From positions 1 to 64,000 of the forward strand of contig NZ_CP011122.1 of assembly GCF_001628715.1 (NCBI RefSeq): a stretch of DNA of 64,000 bases. The letters are read 5' to 3'. The DNA is from Acetobacter oryzifermentans (lineage in GTDB: Bacteria > Pseudomonadota > Alphaproteobacteria > Acetobacterales > Acetobacteraceae). The notes under the pieces were generated by a model that was given only the letters and a program-made list of their open reading frames with translations, was not told the origin of the DNA and made no database searches. Position 1 is the stretch's first letter. Every line of letters begins with the position of its first letter. This document shows, in pieces, positions 16,788 to 25,549 of the stretch. A program made the translations under genes and the position numbers.

Positions 16788-16817
16788 TGGTGCGAACTGC
16801 GGGACTCGAACCCACTG
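16788..16817 (-). other. tRNA 3'-end fragment, probable att core
   Basis: On the minus strand: a T-arm GTGGGTTCGAGTCCCGC followed by AGTTCGCACCA, that is, an acceptor strand, discriminator and encoded CCA. The 5' part of a tRNA is absent upstream, so this is not a tRNA gene. It is what an integrative element leaves at one end after integrating into a tRNA gene. It lies about 90 bases upstream of integrase B. Confidence 0.6.
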
Positions 16818-17375
16818 AAGTAACCTGCATGACCTATAACATATTGTTTTTAAACAATATTCTGAAAGTTTACGTAAGAGTTTTTGTAAGACTTTGTGTG
16901 AGATCGGTCAAGGCTTTTAATAGAGTGGTTGCCGTGACAGGAAACCTGATCTCGCGGGCATGGATGACCTAAGAAAATGTTGTTTTTATTTTGTGAAACG
17001 TCATTAGAAGCTTCTGGGGGATGAACTTATTTGTCGGAGCATTCGCTTCAACATGAGAGGGTAAGTTACGACAGTTTGGCATTTGGTAGGTATGAGTTTT
17101 GATATTTTTGTGTATCTCATAATTTCTGCCATACTAATTCCTCTGGCTTTCAGAGGTCTAAAGTGAATTTATGTTAATAAAAATAAAACATATAGAAAAT
17201 AATGATTTATTTGGAAATAGGGCAGGCTATCATATCCAATTATTCTAGATTTTCAATGGAAGGCAGAGATGTAAAGCGACATAATTTGATGGTGATAAAA
17301 CAAATTAAAATGTTGTCTTGTTACGGCGTCTTGCTACATTATTGCTAATATCTTCTGGGAATTAAGGTGATTAAA
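16818..17375. other. AT-rich leader of the PNP-STAND island
   Basis: No gene visible. Base composition shifts sharply to AT-rich here and stays so to about 20490, unlike the GC-richer flanks, which suggests acquired DNA. The short frame at 16769-16972 has no features of a real protein. Confidence 0.5.
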
Positions 17376-18230
17376 ATGACGGATGAAGATTCAAAGCCGA
17401 GAGTTTTGGCGATTATCGCATTAGATGAAGAGTATTCCGCTTTTTTGGAGGAATTCCCAGATAAAAAAGATTTATCAACGGATACTCAATTGCGTTTTGA
17501 GCATGAGACAGGCGAAGCTCAAGTTAGATTATTCTCTGTCTTATCAAACAAGATGGGAGCAAAAAGTGCAGGATTTTCGGCAGAAGAAACGATCAAATTG
17601 TTAAAGCCTCAAGCTGTTGTAGTAATAGGGATTGCAGGAGGATTGTCTAACGATGTGAAATTAGGAGATGTCTGTGTTTCTAACGAAATTATAGATGTTC
17701 TTCACAATAATAAATTTGTTGATGGTCCTAACGGTCAAGGTGAGTCAAATGTTCGATTTGCTCCAGACTTTTATGCTGTAAACGCTGAGTATCTTTCGTC
17801 ATTTACTTTTTTGAAAATTCATCCAAAGCTAAAAGAAAAGTATTTTCAATGGCAAGAAACTGCTAAAGGAAATGCGCTGTCATTAGATATTACTCCAGAT
17901 GCTGATGCAGAATATAATCTGGTTTTGGGGCCAGTTGTATGCGGTCCAGTTTCTGCCAGCAAAAAATTTAATGAAACACTAAAAAATATTAATCGAAAAT
18001 GCATTGCTTTAGAAACTGAATCGGGAGGAGTTTTTTCTTGGTGCGATAAGTTTCATGTGCCAGTCATCGCTCTACGAGGAATTAGCGATATGGCTGATGA
18101 ACATAAAAATAGTTTGGAAACTAATCATTCTGGAAATTATCGTAAACTTGCTATGAAAAATGCGATAGATTTACTGAGATGTCAGCTTGCGAATGATAGG
18201 TTCATCGATTTTCTCAAAAAAAAACTCTAG
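17376..18230 (+). CDS. nucleoside-phosphorylase-fold effector domain
   Basis: A 284-residue protein of the purine nucleoside phosphorylase / MTA-SAH nucleosidase superfamily. Visible motifs are an N-terminal strand VLAIIALDEEYSAF, the glycine loop IGIAGGL (about residues 84-90), LGDVCVS, the nucleoside-binding ALETESGG (Glu at about 213 and 215) and RGISDMAD with the likely catalytic Asp at about 238. In this fold such proteins cleave the N-glycosidic bond of nucleosides. Related phage-defence effectors (the Detocs ATP nucleosidase) destroy ATP. ATG 17376 follows AAGG by 8 bases; GTG 17367 is possible. The gene ends in CTC-A9-CTCTAG and the next gene is open in the -1 frame across that run. 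Confidence 0.82.
   Translation: MTDEDSKPRVLAIIALDEEYSAFLEEFPDKKDLSTDTQLRFEHETGEAQVRLFSVLSNKMGAKSAGFSAEETIKLLKPQAVVVIGIAGGLSNDVKLGDVCVSNEIIDVLHNNKFVDGPNGQGESNVRFAPDFYAVNAEYLSSFTFLKIHPKLKEKYFQWQETAKGNALSLDITPDADAEYNLVLGPVVCGPVSASKKFNETLKNINRKCIALETESGGVFSWCDKFHVPVIALRGISDMADEHKNSLETNHSGNYRKLAMKNAIDLLRCQLANDRFIDFLKKKL
18216..18224 (+). other. A9 slippery run joining two frames
   Basis: Nine consecutive A. In the upstream frame it reads CTC AAA AAA AAA CTC TAG. In the -1 frame reading continues ...AAA ACT CTA GAG GCA with no stop to 20431. That second frame is closed by a TAG at 18197-18199 just upstream, so the overlap window is small and centred on the run. One extra A, or a -1 ribosomal slip, gives a single protein of about 1018 residues. 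Confidence 0.8.
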
Positions 18231-18385
18231 AGGCAGATGAGTTATTTTCGTCTAATTTTGAATTATATGAAGATATTCTACCTAAGTTAGAAAATACGAT
18301 TCGAGGACAGTTATGTGAAATATGTACTTCTTTTCGTAGTAAAGGAGATACATTTTATATACCGCTTCCACGTGTACAAAGAGCT

Positions 18386-20431
18386 TTGCCGGGTTCCTCA
18401 GTGGAGAATCATGCATTTATTGTTCCGCAAAATATGTTTGATGCGGTAAAAGAAAACAAAAAGATATTTGTTCGAATTCCACGTACATTTTCTGGAAATA
18501 ATTTAGGTTGGTATTTGTCGTATTTCTTAATAAGAACTCAAATTAATGATAAGCAAGTTTTGCCTATAGTTATTGAAGGGAAAGATATTGTTCCTCCTCA
18601 AAAAAGCTTAAATAAATTGTCACCGAATTTCGCTATGGATGAAAAAGTAAATAGCGATTTATATGAGAAAATATACATTATAGAAGAACCAGTTTTTTCA
18701 TCAAAAACTAGGATGGATTTTTTATCACAACAAATTAAATCATTAGATGGCTACATAATTATCGTATCGAAAACTGAAGACAGAATTGCAACAATTAGTA
18801 ATTTCATTCAGGAAAATTCCTTAATAGAATACACTATATGCCCTATATCGTTTTCTGAGACAGCAATTTTTTTAGAAAAAAATTTCGATATGCAACCATT
18901 TGAAGCAGAAGCGGTTGCATTGCGGTTAGATAATACATTTAGAAAATTTCGTATTGAAGTTGATCCATCGTATTTCACGCTTATAGGACAGGACACATTA
19001 TTGGCACTGATCGATGCTAATAAAAGGGCGGAGTTAATACAGTTGGCTGTGCATGGATTGCTAAGTTTAATTGTTGCTTATGATCCAGCGTCAACTAGTT
19101 TAAGTAGAAGCACACGAGAACGATTTTTAAAGAAAATATGTCTTCATAAGATAAAATTAGAAGAATCTTTTATAGAAGATACCGACTTATCTGCTTTAGC
19201 GTTAGAGTTTATACATGAGTATGGTTTTAAGATTGATCAATCTGAGTTTTTGAGCCCATTTTTTAAATCTGGGCTTTTATATAATTGTCATGGAAAAGTT
19301 TCTTTTGCATATCCTTATTTAGAAAGTTATTTAATAGCAAAAGTATTAAGAGACTATCCAGACATCGCGGTTAATTACTTTAATCCTGAAAGAAGGGATT
19401 TTGATGTTTATTCATTTGATTTGTATTGTGAAATGGGTCCTGGGCAAGATGTTGTTGACTCGATTTCAAGATATTCAGATTTTTTTGTAAATGCAGGTCA
19501 AGAAAAATATGGAAAAGAATCTATTTTTATAAAAAATAAAAAAATTATTGACTCTTCTGTGGTAGATATTGGTTTTGTGGATATTACAAAACGCATAAGT
19601 GAGATGGCTGATAAACTTGAAAATGCTGATAATAGTCAAAATATAAGAGATGAAAAGCAACGTATTCTTGACACTCAAAGTAAAGTTATAGGTAGTTTAT
19701 CTCAAAGAAATTCGTCAAAAGATTCAGAACTCGAAGATGAGATACAAGTTGAGTTTTTTATTCTTGATGGATTGTCTCGTGCATCAATTTTATGTTTGAC
19801 TTTATTAGGATCGGGATCTGAATCTATTAATAAGCATATGAAAGAAGATCTTCTGAAAACTTCCATTGATACATGTAGTATTTTTATGGATATTTGGATG
19901 TACAATAGAATGCGTATTGATTTCAAAGATATAAAAAATAGTCTTTTGTCAGATACTAATATTAATGCATTTGTAAAAAGTATTAACGCTGATGAATCAT
20001 CAATCGAGAAAATAAGAAAAGATCTTGCAACATTTTTGGCTTTTTTTCAAAGCAATGTTTTAATGGAGCCTATTAATCGTGTTTTATCTAATTTGTGTGG
20101 AATCGCGGGAGTGCCTGTTTTGAGCCCCATTATTTCTCACTATGAGGCGACAGATATAAATGCGAAAATTTTACAATCTATTTGGTTATTAGAAGCATCA
20201 CCAGATCAAGGATTTCAGCATATTAAATCAGTTTTCCAAAATTATAATGGAGCATCTTTGTTGAGGGTTGCTATAAGTCGTTTTCTATTGGACCGTTTAT
20301 ATTGGCAACATTATCAAACTGATAATTCACGATTTTTTGCTAATGCTGTGAAGCAAGTTATTAAGCGTACTGGCCTCCAGTACGAAGAAAAAACTTTAAA
20401 GGAAGCAATTCAAGGTCCTGTGAATGCTTAA
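18386..20431 (+). CDS. NACHT/STAND-like protein with degenerate P-loop
   Basis: 681 residues from TTG 18386, but the frame is open from 18200 with no ATG or GTG and no ribosome site. It is probably the C-terminal part of a fusion with the preceding gene. The N-terminal third follows the NACHT/STAND layout: KKIFVRIPRTFSGNNLGWYL where a P-loop should be (SGNNLG in place of GKT/S), VLPIVIEG, a Walker-B-like IYIIEE (about residues 96-101), GYIIIVSK as sensor, and a winged-helix-like part ending FAYPYLESYLIAKVL. The C-terminal 350 residues are helical sensor-like with no recognised repeat. The very AT-rich gene suggests transfer. A role as phage sensor is inference. Confidence 0.7.
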   Translation: MPGSSVENHAFIVPQNMFDAVKENKKIFVRIPRTFSGNNLGWYLSYFLIRTQINDKQVLPIVIEGKDIVPPQKSLNKLSPNFAMDEKVNSDLYEKIYIIEEPVFSSKTRMDFLSQQIKSLDGYIIIVSKTEDRIATISNFIQENSLIEYTICPISFSETAIFLEKNFDMQPFEAEAVALRLDNTFRKFRIEVDPSYFTLIGQDTLLALIDANKRAELIQLAVHGLLSLIVAYDPASTSLSRSTRERFLKKICLHKIKLEESFIEDTDLSALALEFIHEYGFKIDQSEFLSPFFKSGLLYNCHGKVSFAYPYLESYLIAKVLRDYPDIAVNYFNPERRDFDVYSFDLYCEMGPGQDVVDSISRYSDFFVNAGQEKYGKESIFIKNKKIIDSSVVDIGFVDITKRISEMADKLENADNSQNIRDEKQRILDTQSKVIGSLSQRNSSKDSELEDEIQVEFFILDGLSRASILCLTLLGSGSESINKHMKEDLLKTSIDTCSIFMDIWMYNRMRIDFKDIKNSLLSDTNINAFVKSINADESSIEKIRKDLATFLAFFQSNVLMEPINRVLSNLCGIAGVPVLSPIISHYEATDINAKILQSIWLLEASPDQGFQHIKSVFQNYNGASLLRVAISRFLLDRLYWQHYQTDNSRFFANAVKQVIKRTGLQYEEKTLKEAIQGPVNA

Positions 20432-20456
20432 TTTCTGAATTATCAAACATTAATAC

Positions 20457-20483
20457 AAAGGAGAGTTCTAAAAACTCTCCTTT
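20457..20483 (+). terminator. terminator after the PNP-STAND genes
   Basis: A perfect 11-bp hairpin AAAGGAGAGTT-CTAAA-AACTCTCCTTT, 25 bases after the STAND stop. A-rich and T-rich edges give a bidirectional-type intrinsic terminator, which closes the island as one transcription unit. Confidence 0.8.
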
Positions 20484-20621
20484 CATAATTAAGATGGAGG
20501 GATCGAAGAACCCTTTATTGATACGCTTGGCTGGTGATTTCAGGTTTTTGGTGATTTGATTGACTGCTTTTGGGGTCGTTTTCGATCTGCGTTTTGAGCA
20601 GATCGAGTGCCACCACCCGCT

Positions 20622-20629
20622 GGATTGCT
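20622..20629. repeat. 8-bp target duplication of the IS66 element (left)
   Basis: GGATTGCT here and at 23132-23139 flank the IS66 element. The 8-bp length is normal for IS66, so this insertion is intact. Confidence 0.95.
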
Positions 20630-20656
20630 GTAACGGGCCGTTCTGGGCCGCCTTGA

Positions 20657-22267
20657 TTATGCGGCCTGTCTGTGCGGTGTATTCAGGGGTTGCCAATTCC
20701 ATGGCAATAGTTCGTGGAGCCGATTGATCTTGTGCTCGTTGATACGGGCCAGGACGTCGGCGAGGTAATCGTGCGGGTTGATGCCTGAGAGTTTTGCGCT
20801 TTCGATAAGCGTCATGGCATCAGCGATGTTGTCGCCCCCGGCGTCTGAACCGGCAAACAGATAGTTTTTCCGCCCGATGCATACCGGTCGTATGGCCCGT
20901 TCGGCAGGATTGTTGTCGATGGCAACACGACCATCTTCGAGGAAGAGGGTAAAGGCTGCCCACCGGTTGAGCGCATAACGGATTGCTTTTGCCAGTTCCC
21001 CCTTGCCTGGGATACGGGCGAGCTGTGTTTCGCACCATGCGTGGAATGCTGTGACACGAGGGCGGCTTTTTTCCTGTCGGACAGCCAGACGATACGGAGC
21101 AGGAGACCCGGTGAGCTGCCGCTCGATATCGTAGAGTTCCCCGATCTGCTCGAGTGCTTCCCTTGCGATTGTCGAATCACTGCCCTTCCAGACATCATGG
21201 AAGGCCCTGCGGAGATGAGCCCAGCAGGCCGCTTCGCGCACATGCACGGTTCCCGTTGCATCGGGTTTATACAGATCCCTGAACCCCGCGTAGGCGTCAG
21301 CCTGCAGAATGCCCCGGAACTGTGCCAGATGGGTCTGGGGATTGATCCCCTTGCGATCGGGAGAGAACCAGTAGGCCACGGCGGGCGGATCACTCCCGCC
21401 CCAGGGGCGGGGATCGCGCAGATAGGTCCAGATCCGCCCTTCCTTCACACCACGTGGTTTACCAGCCTGGCGCAGACGGGAATCAAGAACCTGGATGGGT
21501 GTATCATCGGCATGCAGCAGGTCTGCCCCAACGACATCCTGACGGATCAGATCTGTGAGAGGACGCAGAACGGCAACGGCCTGACCACACCAGTCGATCA
21601 GGGTTGAACGGGGAATGTCCACACCCTGACGGGAAAAGATCTCATTCTGACGATAAAGCGGAATGTGATCATCGAATTTTGAGACCAGGATATGGGCCAG
21701 CAGCCCGGGGCCAGCCATGCCCCGTGGGACAGGGCGCGACGGTGCTTCAGGCTGTACCATTGTTTCGCAATGACGGCAGGATTTCTTCAGCCGTGCCGTT
21801 TCGACAACTTTCAGTTTTGCCGCAATAAAGTCCAGTATTTCGGTGACATCTTCGCCAACGAGGCGTAGGCGACCGCCACAGGTGGGACAGGCCTCGCCCG
21901 GGTCGAGAACAATACGCTCCCGTGGTGTCGTGTCGGAAACCTTTGGTTTGCCGCGCCGTCTGGGGGAAGAGACCACACCATCGCTGTCATCGTGCTCCCT
22001 GATGTCAGGAGAAGGATCGGCTGCCGCGATGGCGATTTTCACATCTTCAAGAAGCAGTTCGAGCTGTTCAATCTCACGGTCTATCTTTTCTGAACTGGCC
22101 CCGAATTTCTGTTTCTGAAGACGCGCGATCCGGATTTTGAGAGACTGGACAAGAGCTTCATACGCACGGGCTGAAGCGGAAAGCCGAGCCACTTCAGTCT
22201 GAAGGGAAACAATCATTTCCCTCAGGATATCTGGATCATCAGGCAGGACCGCGGGCGCATGCGTCAT
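20657..22267 (-). CDS. tnpC: IS66 transposase TnpC
   Basis: A 536-residue DDE transposase of the IS66 family. It has an N-terminal leucine-zipper-like helix (EMIVSLQTEVARLSASARAY, QKQKFGASSEK), a zinc-binding motif CPTCGGRLRLVGEDV with a second pair CRHCE, and the catalytic core (DLLHADDTPIQVLD, ACWAHLRRAFHD, VAIDNNPAERAIRPVCIGRKN). Length and order fit the family. It would cut and join the ends of the 2.5-kb element. Confidence 0.96.
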   Translation of the reverse strand: MTHAPAVLPDDPDILREMIVSLQTEVARLSASARAYEALVQSLKIRIARLQKQKFGASSEKIDREIEQLELLLEDVKIAIAAADPSPDIREHDDSDGVVSSPRRRGKPKVSDTTPRERIVLDPGEACPTCGGRLRLVGEDVTEILDFIAAKLKVVETARLKKSCRHCETMVQPEAPSRPVPRGMAGPGLLAHILVSKFDDHIPLYRQNEIFSRQGVDIPRSTLIDWCGQAVAVLRPLTDLIRQDVVGADLLHADDTPIQVLDSRLRQAGKPRGVKEGRIWTYLRDPRPWGGSDPPAVAYWFSPDRKGINPQTHLAQFRGILQADAYAGFRDLYKPDATGTVHVREAACWAHLRRAFHDVWKGSDSTIAREALEQIGELYDIERQLTGSPAPYRLAVRQEKSRPRVTAFHAWCETQLARIPGKGELAKAIRYALNRWAAFTLFLEDGRVAIDNNPAERAIRPVCIGRKNYLFAGSDAGGDNIADAMTLIESAKLSGINPHDYLADVLARINEHKINRLHELLPWNWQPLNTPHRQAA

Positions 22268-22330
22268 TATGAAAAAATAGCAGAAAACCCAATAAAAGAC
22301 AAAAGGTTCTGCACGATCACGCCATAAAAA

Positions 22331-22678
22331 TCAGGCCACGCGAGACGGTGGCGCAGACCAGGAAGGTCGTCTCCACTCCATGCCTTCCCACAGCATGGCC
22401 ATCTGTGCGGCTGTCAGGCGTGCAACGCCATCTGCCGGCGAGGGCCATGGAAAACGTCCTTTCTCAAGCACCTTGTAATAAAGGCAGAACCCCTGACCGT
22501 CCCACATCAGAAGCTTGATCCTGTCCCCACGGCGACCACGAAAGGCAAAGAGCGCTCCCGATGTCGGGTTCTGACGCAGCACGTCCTGTGCCAGTGCAGC
22601 CAGACCCGATATCCCCTTGCGCATATCCGTAACCCCGCAGGCCAGATAGACGCGCACACCGTTGCCCACGCCAATCAT
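22331..22678 (-). CDS. tnpB: IS66 accessory protein TnpB
   Basis: A 115-residue TnpB (Orf2) of IS66 type. VRVYLACGVTDMRKGISGLA, SGALFAFRGRRGDRIKLL, then WDGQGFCLYYKVLEKGRFPW are the family signature. It is needed with TnpA and TnpC for transposition; its exact activity is unknown. The start overlaps the tnpA stop by 4 bases. The gap to tnpC is about 60 bases. Confidence 0.95.
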   Translation of the reverse strand: MIGVGNGVRVYLACGVTDMRKGISGLAALAQDVLRQNPTSGALFAFRGRRGDRIKLLMWDGQGFCLYYKVLEKGRFPWPSPADGVARLTAAQMAMLWEGMEWRRPSWSAPPSRVA

Positions 22679-23034
22679 GCTGTCTCGGCAATCCGGATGA
22701 TCTTCGCCAGAAACTCTTCTGCAGGATGTCCACTCACCCTGATACTGCGGCCATTACGCAGCATAATGGCCAGCCCTTCATTATCATCGCCAGAGACCAG
22801 AGCAGGTGTCTTCACTGCAGCGACAGGAACAAACGCCACAGACTGATCCGGGGAAGACAGTCTGTGGCGGAAAGACGTCCGCCATTGGTAAAGATGTTGA
22901 CGGGTCAGGTCATGCCGACGGGCCACATCCGATACACTTGCCCCGTCCACACCAACTTCAGCCAGTATCGCAAGCTTGCGTTCATCCGACCAGCGGCGAC
23001 GGCGTTCAACGCCAATCAGGATTTCTTGAGCCAT
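22675..23034 (-). CDS. tnpA: IS66 accessory protein TnpA
   Basis: A 119-residue TnpA (Orf1). The N-terminal helix-turn-helix (RRRRWSDERKLAILAEV, SVSDVARRHDLTRQHLYQWR) is of the IS3/IS911 OrfA type and would bind the element ends. The C-terminal IMLRNGRSIRVSGHPAEEFL is typical of IS66 TnpA. First gene of the element's operon. Confidence 0.95.
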   Translation of the reverse strand: MAQEILIGVERRRRWSDERKLAILAEVGVDGASVSDVARRHDLTRQHLYQWRTSFRHRLSSPDQSVAFVPVAAVKTPALVSGDDNEGLAIMLRNGRSIRVSGHPAEEFLAKIIRIAETA

Positions 23035-23695
23035 AGCTACCTCCCAAACAACGTCAATAACGACGTCGTTAACGACGGTAACTTACCAGTCACAATCCTC
23101 ACTCATAAGGCGGTCTCAAGCGGCCGCTTACGGATTGCTATGCATTCGCGCTGATCCGCTCCAGGAAGAGGAAGCGGCGCATATTATAGACGATATTGGC
23201 CAGGCCGATCCTCATGGTGGCCCGGGTGATACCGACAGTTCGGACGAACAGACCCATTTGCGATTTCTGGTCAGCAAAGACATGCTCGACGCGGGATCGG
23301 ATCACGGACTTTCCTGCATTGGACCGCTGGATATGGAGTGGCATGGGTTTGAGATGCGGCTTCTTCCTGTGAACCTTTGAGACAAAGCCCTGCTTTTCCA
23401 TGAAGTCTTCATTGGCTTTTGAGCGATACGCTGTATCAGCCCAGACGCTTGAGGCCGTATTGGTTTTATCCAGCAGCCCCTCTCTCAATCGCGCGCCATC
23501 ACTGGCAGCGGCATCCGTCGTCTTCCATTTCCGGATGAACCGATACTTCCGGTCGATGGAGACGTGAGATTTGTATCCAAAGAACGGAATGGCGAGATCA
23601 CTCGACGGCATGGTTCCGTCATCCTGCCGCTTTGGACGTGTCACGGTTTAGTTCCGGACCTTTAAGACCGAAGATGGTCATGAAGGAGATTTGGA

Positions 23696-23980
23696 ATGGG
23701 ACGAGTTTATAAGGCTGAGTTCAGGCACGAGGCGGTGCGTTTAGCTCTGAGCAGCGGTCTGTCACGTGAGCGTATTGCCCAAGATCTGGGTATCGGCTCT
23801 TCGACGTTGAAGAAATGGATCCGCGATGCGCAGAAGCTTGATACTGTCGTCGCGGACACAACAGATCATACGGCGTTATTGCGTGAGAATGAGAGATTAC
23901 GCCGTGAGAACCTTCTGCTGCGGGAGGAGAGGGAGCTGTTAAAAAAGGCGACACAGTTCTTCGCGAGCCAAAGGTCGTGA
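23696..23980 (+). CDS. IS3-family OrfA
   Basis: A 94-residue OrfA: a helix-turn-helix (MGRVYKAEFRHEAVRLALSS, SRERIAQDLGIGSSTLKKWI) followed by a leucine-zipper helix (LLRENERLRRENLLLREERE). It binds the element ends and dimerises. A run of A (TTAAAAAAGGCG at about 23940) near its 3' end is the likely -1 frameshift site that makes the OrfAB transposase. Confidence 0.94.
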   Translation: MGRVYKAEFRHEAVRLALSSGLSRERIAQDLGIGSSTLKKWIRDAQKLDTVVADTTDHTALLRENERLRRENLLLREERELLKKATQFFASQRS

Positions 23981-24834
23981 GGTTTGCCTTTATTGCTCGC
24001 TATCATGGGCCCCTTTCACGCGAACGGGTTTGCCGTCTGTTTGGTGTCAGCGACCGGGGTTTCAGGGCCTGGCGACGACGCCCGGTCTGTGCCCGCAAAA
24101 GACAGGATGACATCCTGATGGTCCATATCCGCGCCATTCACGCTCAGAGCAGGCAAAGTTACGGACGTCCCCGTATGACAGAAGAACTCAGGGCTGCTGG
24201 TCTGTCTGTCGGGCATCGTCGCGTTGGACGTTTGATGCGCGCGTATGACATTCGTGTTGTCAGGACACGACGCTTCAAGGTCACCACGAACAGTTCGCAC
24301 AAGCACAGTATTGAACCCAACCTTCTGGGCCAGGATTTTTCAGCACCAGCGCTTAACCGGAAATGGACAGCAGACATCACATATATCTGGACACGTGAAG
24401 GCTGGGTTTACCTGGCTGTGGTGCTTGACCTCTTCTCACGCAGAGTCATCGGCTGGAACCTAGGGAGCCGTATGACCGCAGACCTTGCTACGACCGCGTT
24501 ACAGCGCGCTATTGCCTTGCGTCAGCCACCACCAGGCTGCGTCCATCATGCGGATCGTGGCAGTCAGTATTGTTCAGAGGATTACCGCAAACTCCTTTCT
24601 ACCCATGGTTTTATCGTGTCCATGAGCAGAAAGGGAAACTGCTGGGACAATGCAGTGACGGAAAGCTTCTTCAAGACCGTGAAAGCTGAACTTCTGTGGC
24701 GGCACGCATGGATGACGCGTCAGGAGGTCGAGCAGGCTATCACATCCTACATCAATGATTTCTATAATCCTCAGAGGCTGCATTCCGCACTTCAATGGAA
24801 AAGCCCTCTGGATTATGAGCGCAACGCCGCTTAA
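23977..24834 (+). CDS. IS3-family transposase OrfB
   Basis: A 285-residue catalytic part with an HTH_21 segment (IRAIHAQSRQSYGRPRMTEE) and the rve integrase core. The DDE residues lie in WTADITYIWTREGWVYLAVV (D), HHADRGSQYCS (D) and GNCWDNAVTESFFKTVKAEL (E). It overlaps orfA by 4 bases (a simple overlap); active enzyme comes from frameshifting on the A-rich site. It appears intact. Confidence 0.95.
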   Translation: MRFAFIARYHGPLSRERVCRLFGVSDRGFRAWRRRPVCARKRQDDILMVHIRAIHAQSRQSYGRPRMTEELRAAGLSVGHRRVGRLMRAYDIRVVRTRRFKVTTNSSHKHSIEPNLLGQDFSAPALNRKWTADITYIWTREGWVYLAVVLDLFSRRVIGWNLGSRMTADLATTALQRAIALRQPPPGCVHHADRGSQYCSEDYRKLLSTHGFIVSMSRKGNCWDNAVTESFFKTVKAELLWRHAWMTRQEVEQAITSYINDFYNPQRLHSALQWKSPLDYERNAA

Positions 24835-25191
24835 CAGATAACCAAAGGTCCGGAACTAAACCGTGACACGTCCAATACTCCGTCCGTTCGTCGGACAGAT
24901 TGTTCAGCGTCTGGATGACCAGAATTTTGAACATCAGCACCGGATCAAACGGCGGTCGCCCGCCCTTACTCCCATCTGAATACGCCAGAGCCTTCTCCAG
25001 CTCCGGGCGAAACACCTCAAAATCCACAGTCCGGGAAAACGCTTCGAGCTGATCACCGAGCCCGCTTAGCCGAGCAAGCCGCTCTTCAACATCAAACAAT
25101 CCCGCCTGTTTCATCTTCCATATCCCAATCAACGCACGAGAAATAGAATCACAGAGCAGACCTCAAAACCAGAGGGTTTTTCGAACCCTCC

Positions 25192-25549
25192 AGCTGACAG
25201 GAATCAGGATCCTGCCAGCGCAGCGTCTCAAAGACTGAGAAGTGATATTTGAAGCGGTAGAAAGTACGGCGTCCGCTTACGCCTCATTCAAGACATTATG
25301 TCTATCGGCGACGTGACTGTAAAGCCGACACCTACGGGTGGTTTTTGTCACAGCAACATTGCAGGAGTTGATCTCATGACAAGGCAAGTAGGAGAGAAAT
25401 GATCTCCATCTGCTGACGTTAAAACGTTACATTGATATGACGCAATCTTCATCGGATGATGAATGCCAGAATATCAGCGTTGCAGACGTCTATATGTGTC
25501 GTATGCATGCCTTGCGGATAACGTAGAGCCTTGAGGACTGTAGAAATAA
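25192..25549. other. intergenic, no gene seen
   Basis: About 360 bases between the composite IS and the next gene. No supported frame, strong hairpin or promoter stands out. Confidence 0.4.

Larger units (their letters stand above)
20630..23131 (-). mobile_element. IS66-family insertion sequence
   Basis: A 2502-bp element inserted in IS5 copy 4. Ends are GTAACGGGCCGTTCTGG (left) and, on the other strand, GTAAGCGGCCGCTTGAG (right), the GTAA start usual for IS66. It is flanked by the duplication GGATTGCT (20622-20629, 23132-23139). It carries the three standard genes tnpA, tnpB and tnpC on the minus strand, all with open frames, so it may still be active. Confidence 0.96.
23639..24868 (+). mobile_element. 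IS3-family insertion sequence
   Basis: 1230 bp with 25-bp inverted ends starting TGTCACGGTTTAGTTCCGGA. The matching bases extend 5 further outwards (GGACG and CGTCC), so the true end may be at 23634/24873. No direct target repeat is seen, and target IS5 sequence is missing at the site, so an adjacent deletion followed or accompanied insertion. It carries orfA and orfB with the -1 overlap expected of the family. Confidence 0.93.
23138..25114 (-). pseudogene. IS5-family transposase, interrupted
   Basis: The N-terminal part (MKQAGLFDVEERLARLSGLG through DERTEYW) is at 24874-25114. The C-terminal part (from SSDLAIPFFGYKSHVSIDRK to RRFLFLERISANA) is at 23138-23633. Between them lies an IS3 element, and about 115 codons of the original gene are missing. 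The remaining sequence is of the diverged subtype. Confidence 0.85.
20496..25191 (-). mobile_element. diverged IS5-family copy 4, split by two other IS
   Basis: The outer ends are GGAGGGATCGAAGAACC at 20496 and a GGGTTCGAAAAACC-type end closing at 25191. The body differs at many bases from copies 1-3, so this is another subtype. IS66 sits at 20630-23131 and IS3 at 23639-24868. About 350 bases of the transposase gene are missing at the IS3 site. Flanks are AGAT and AGCT, with no clean duplication. It is inactive. Confidence 0.85.

Noticed and set aside
16788..16817. a complete tRNA gene
   Set aside because: Only the T-arm and acceptor 3' strand with CCA are present; no anticodon arm, D-arm or 5' acceptor strand can be found upstream.
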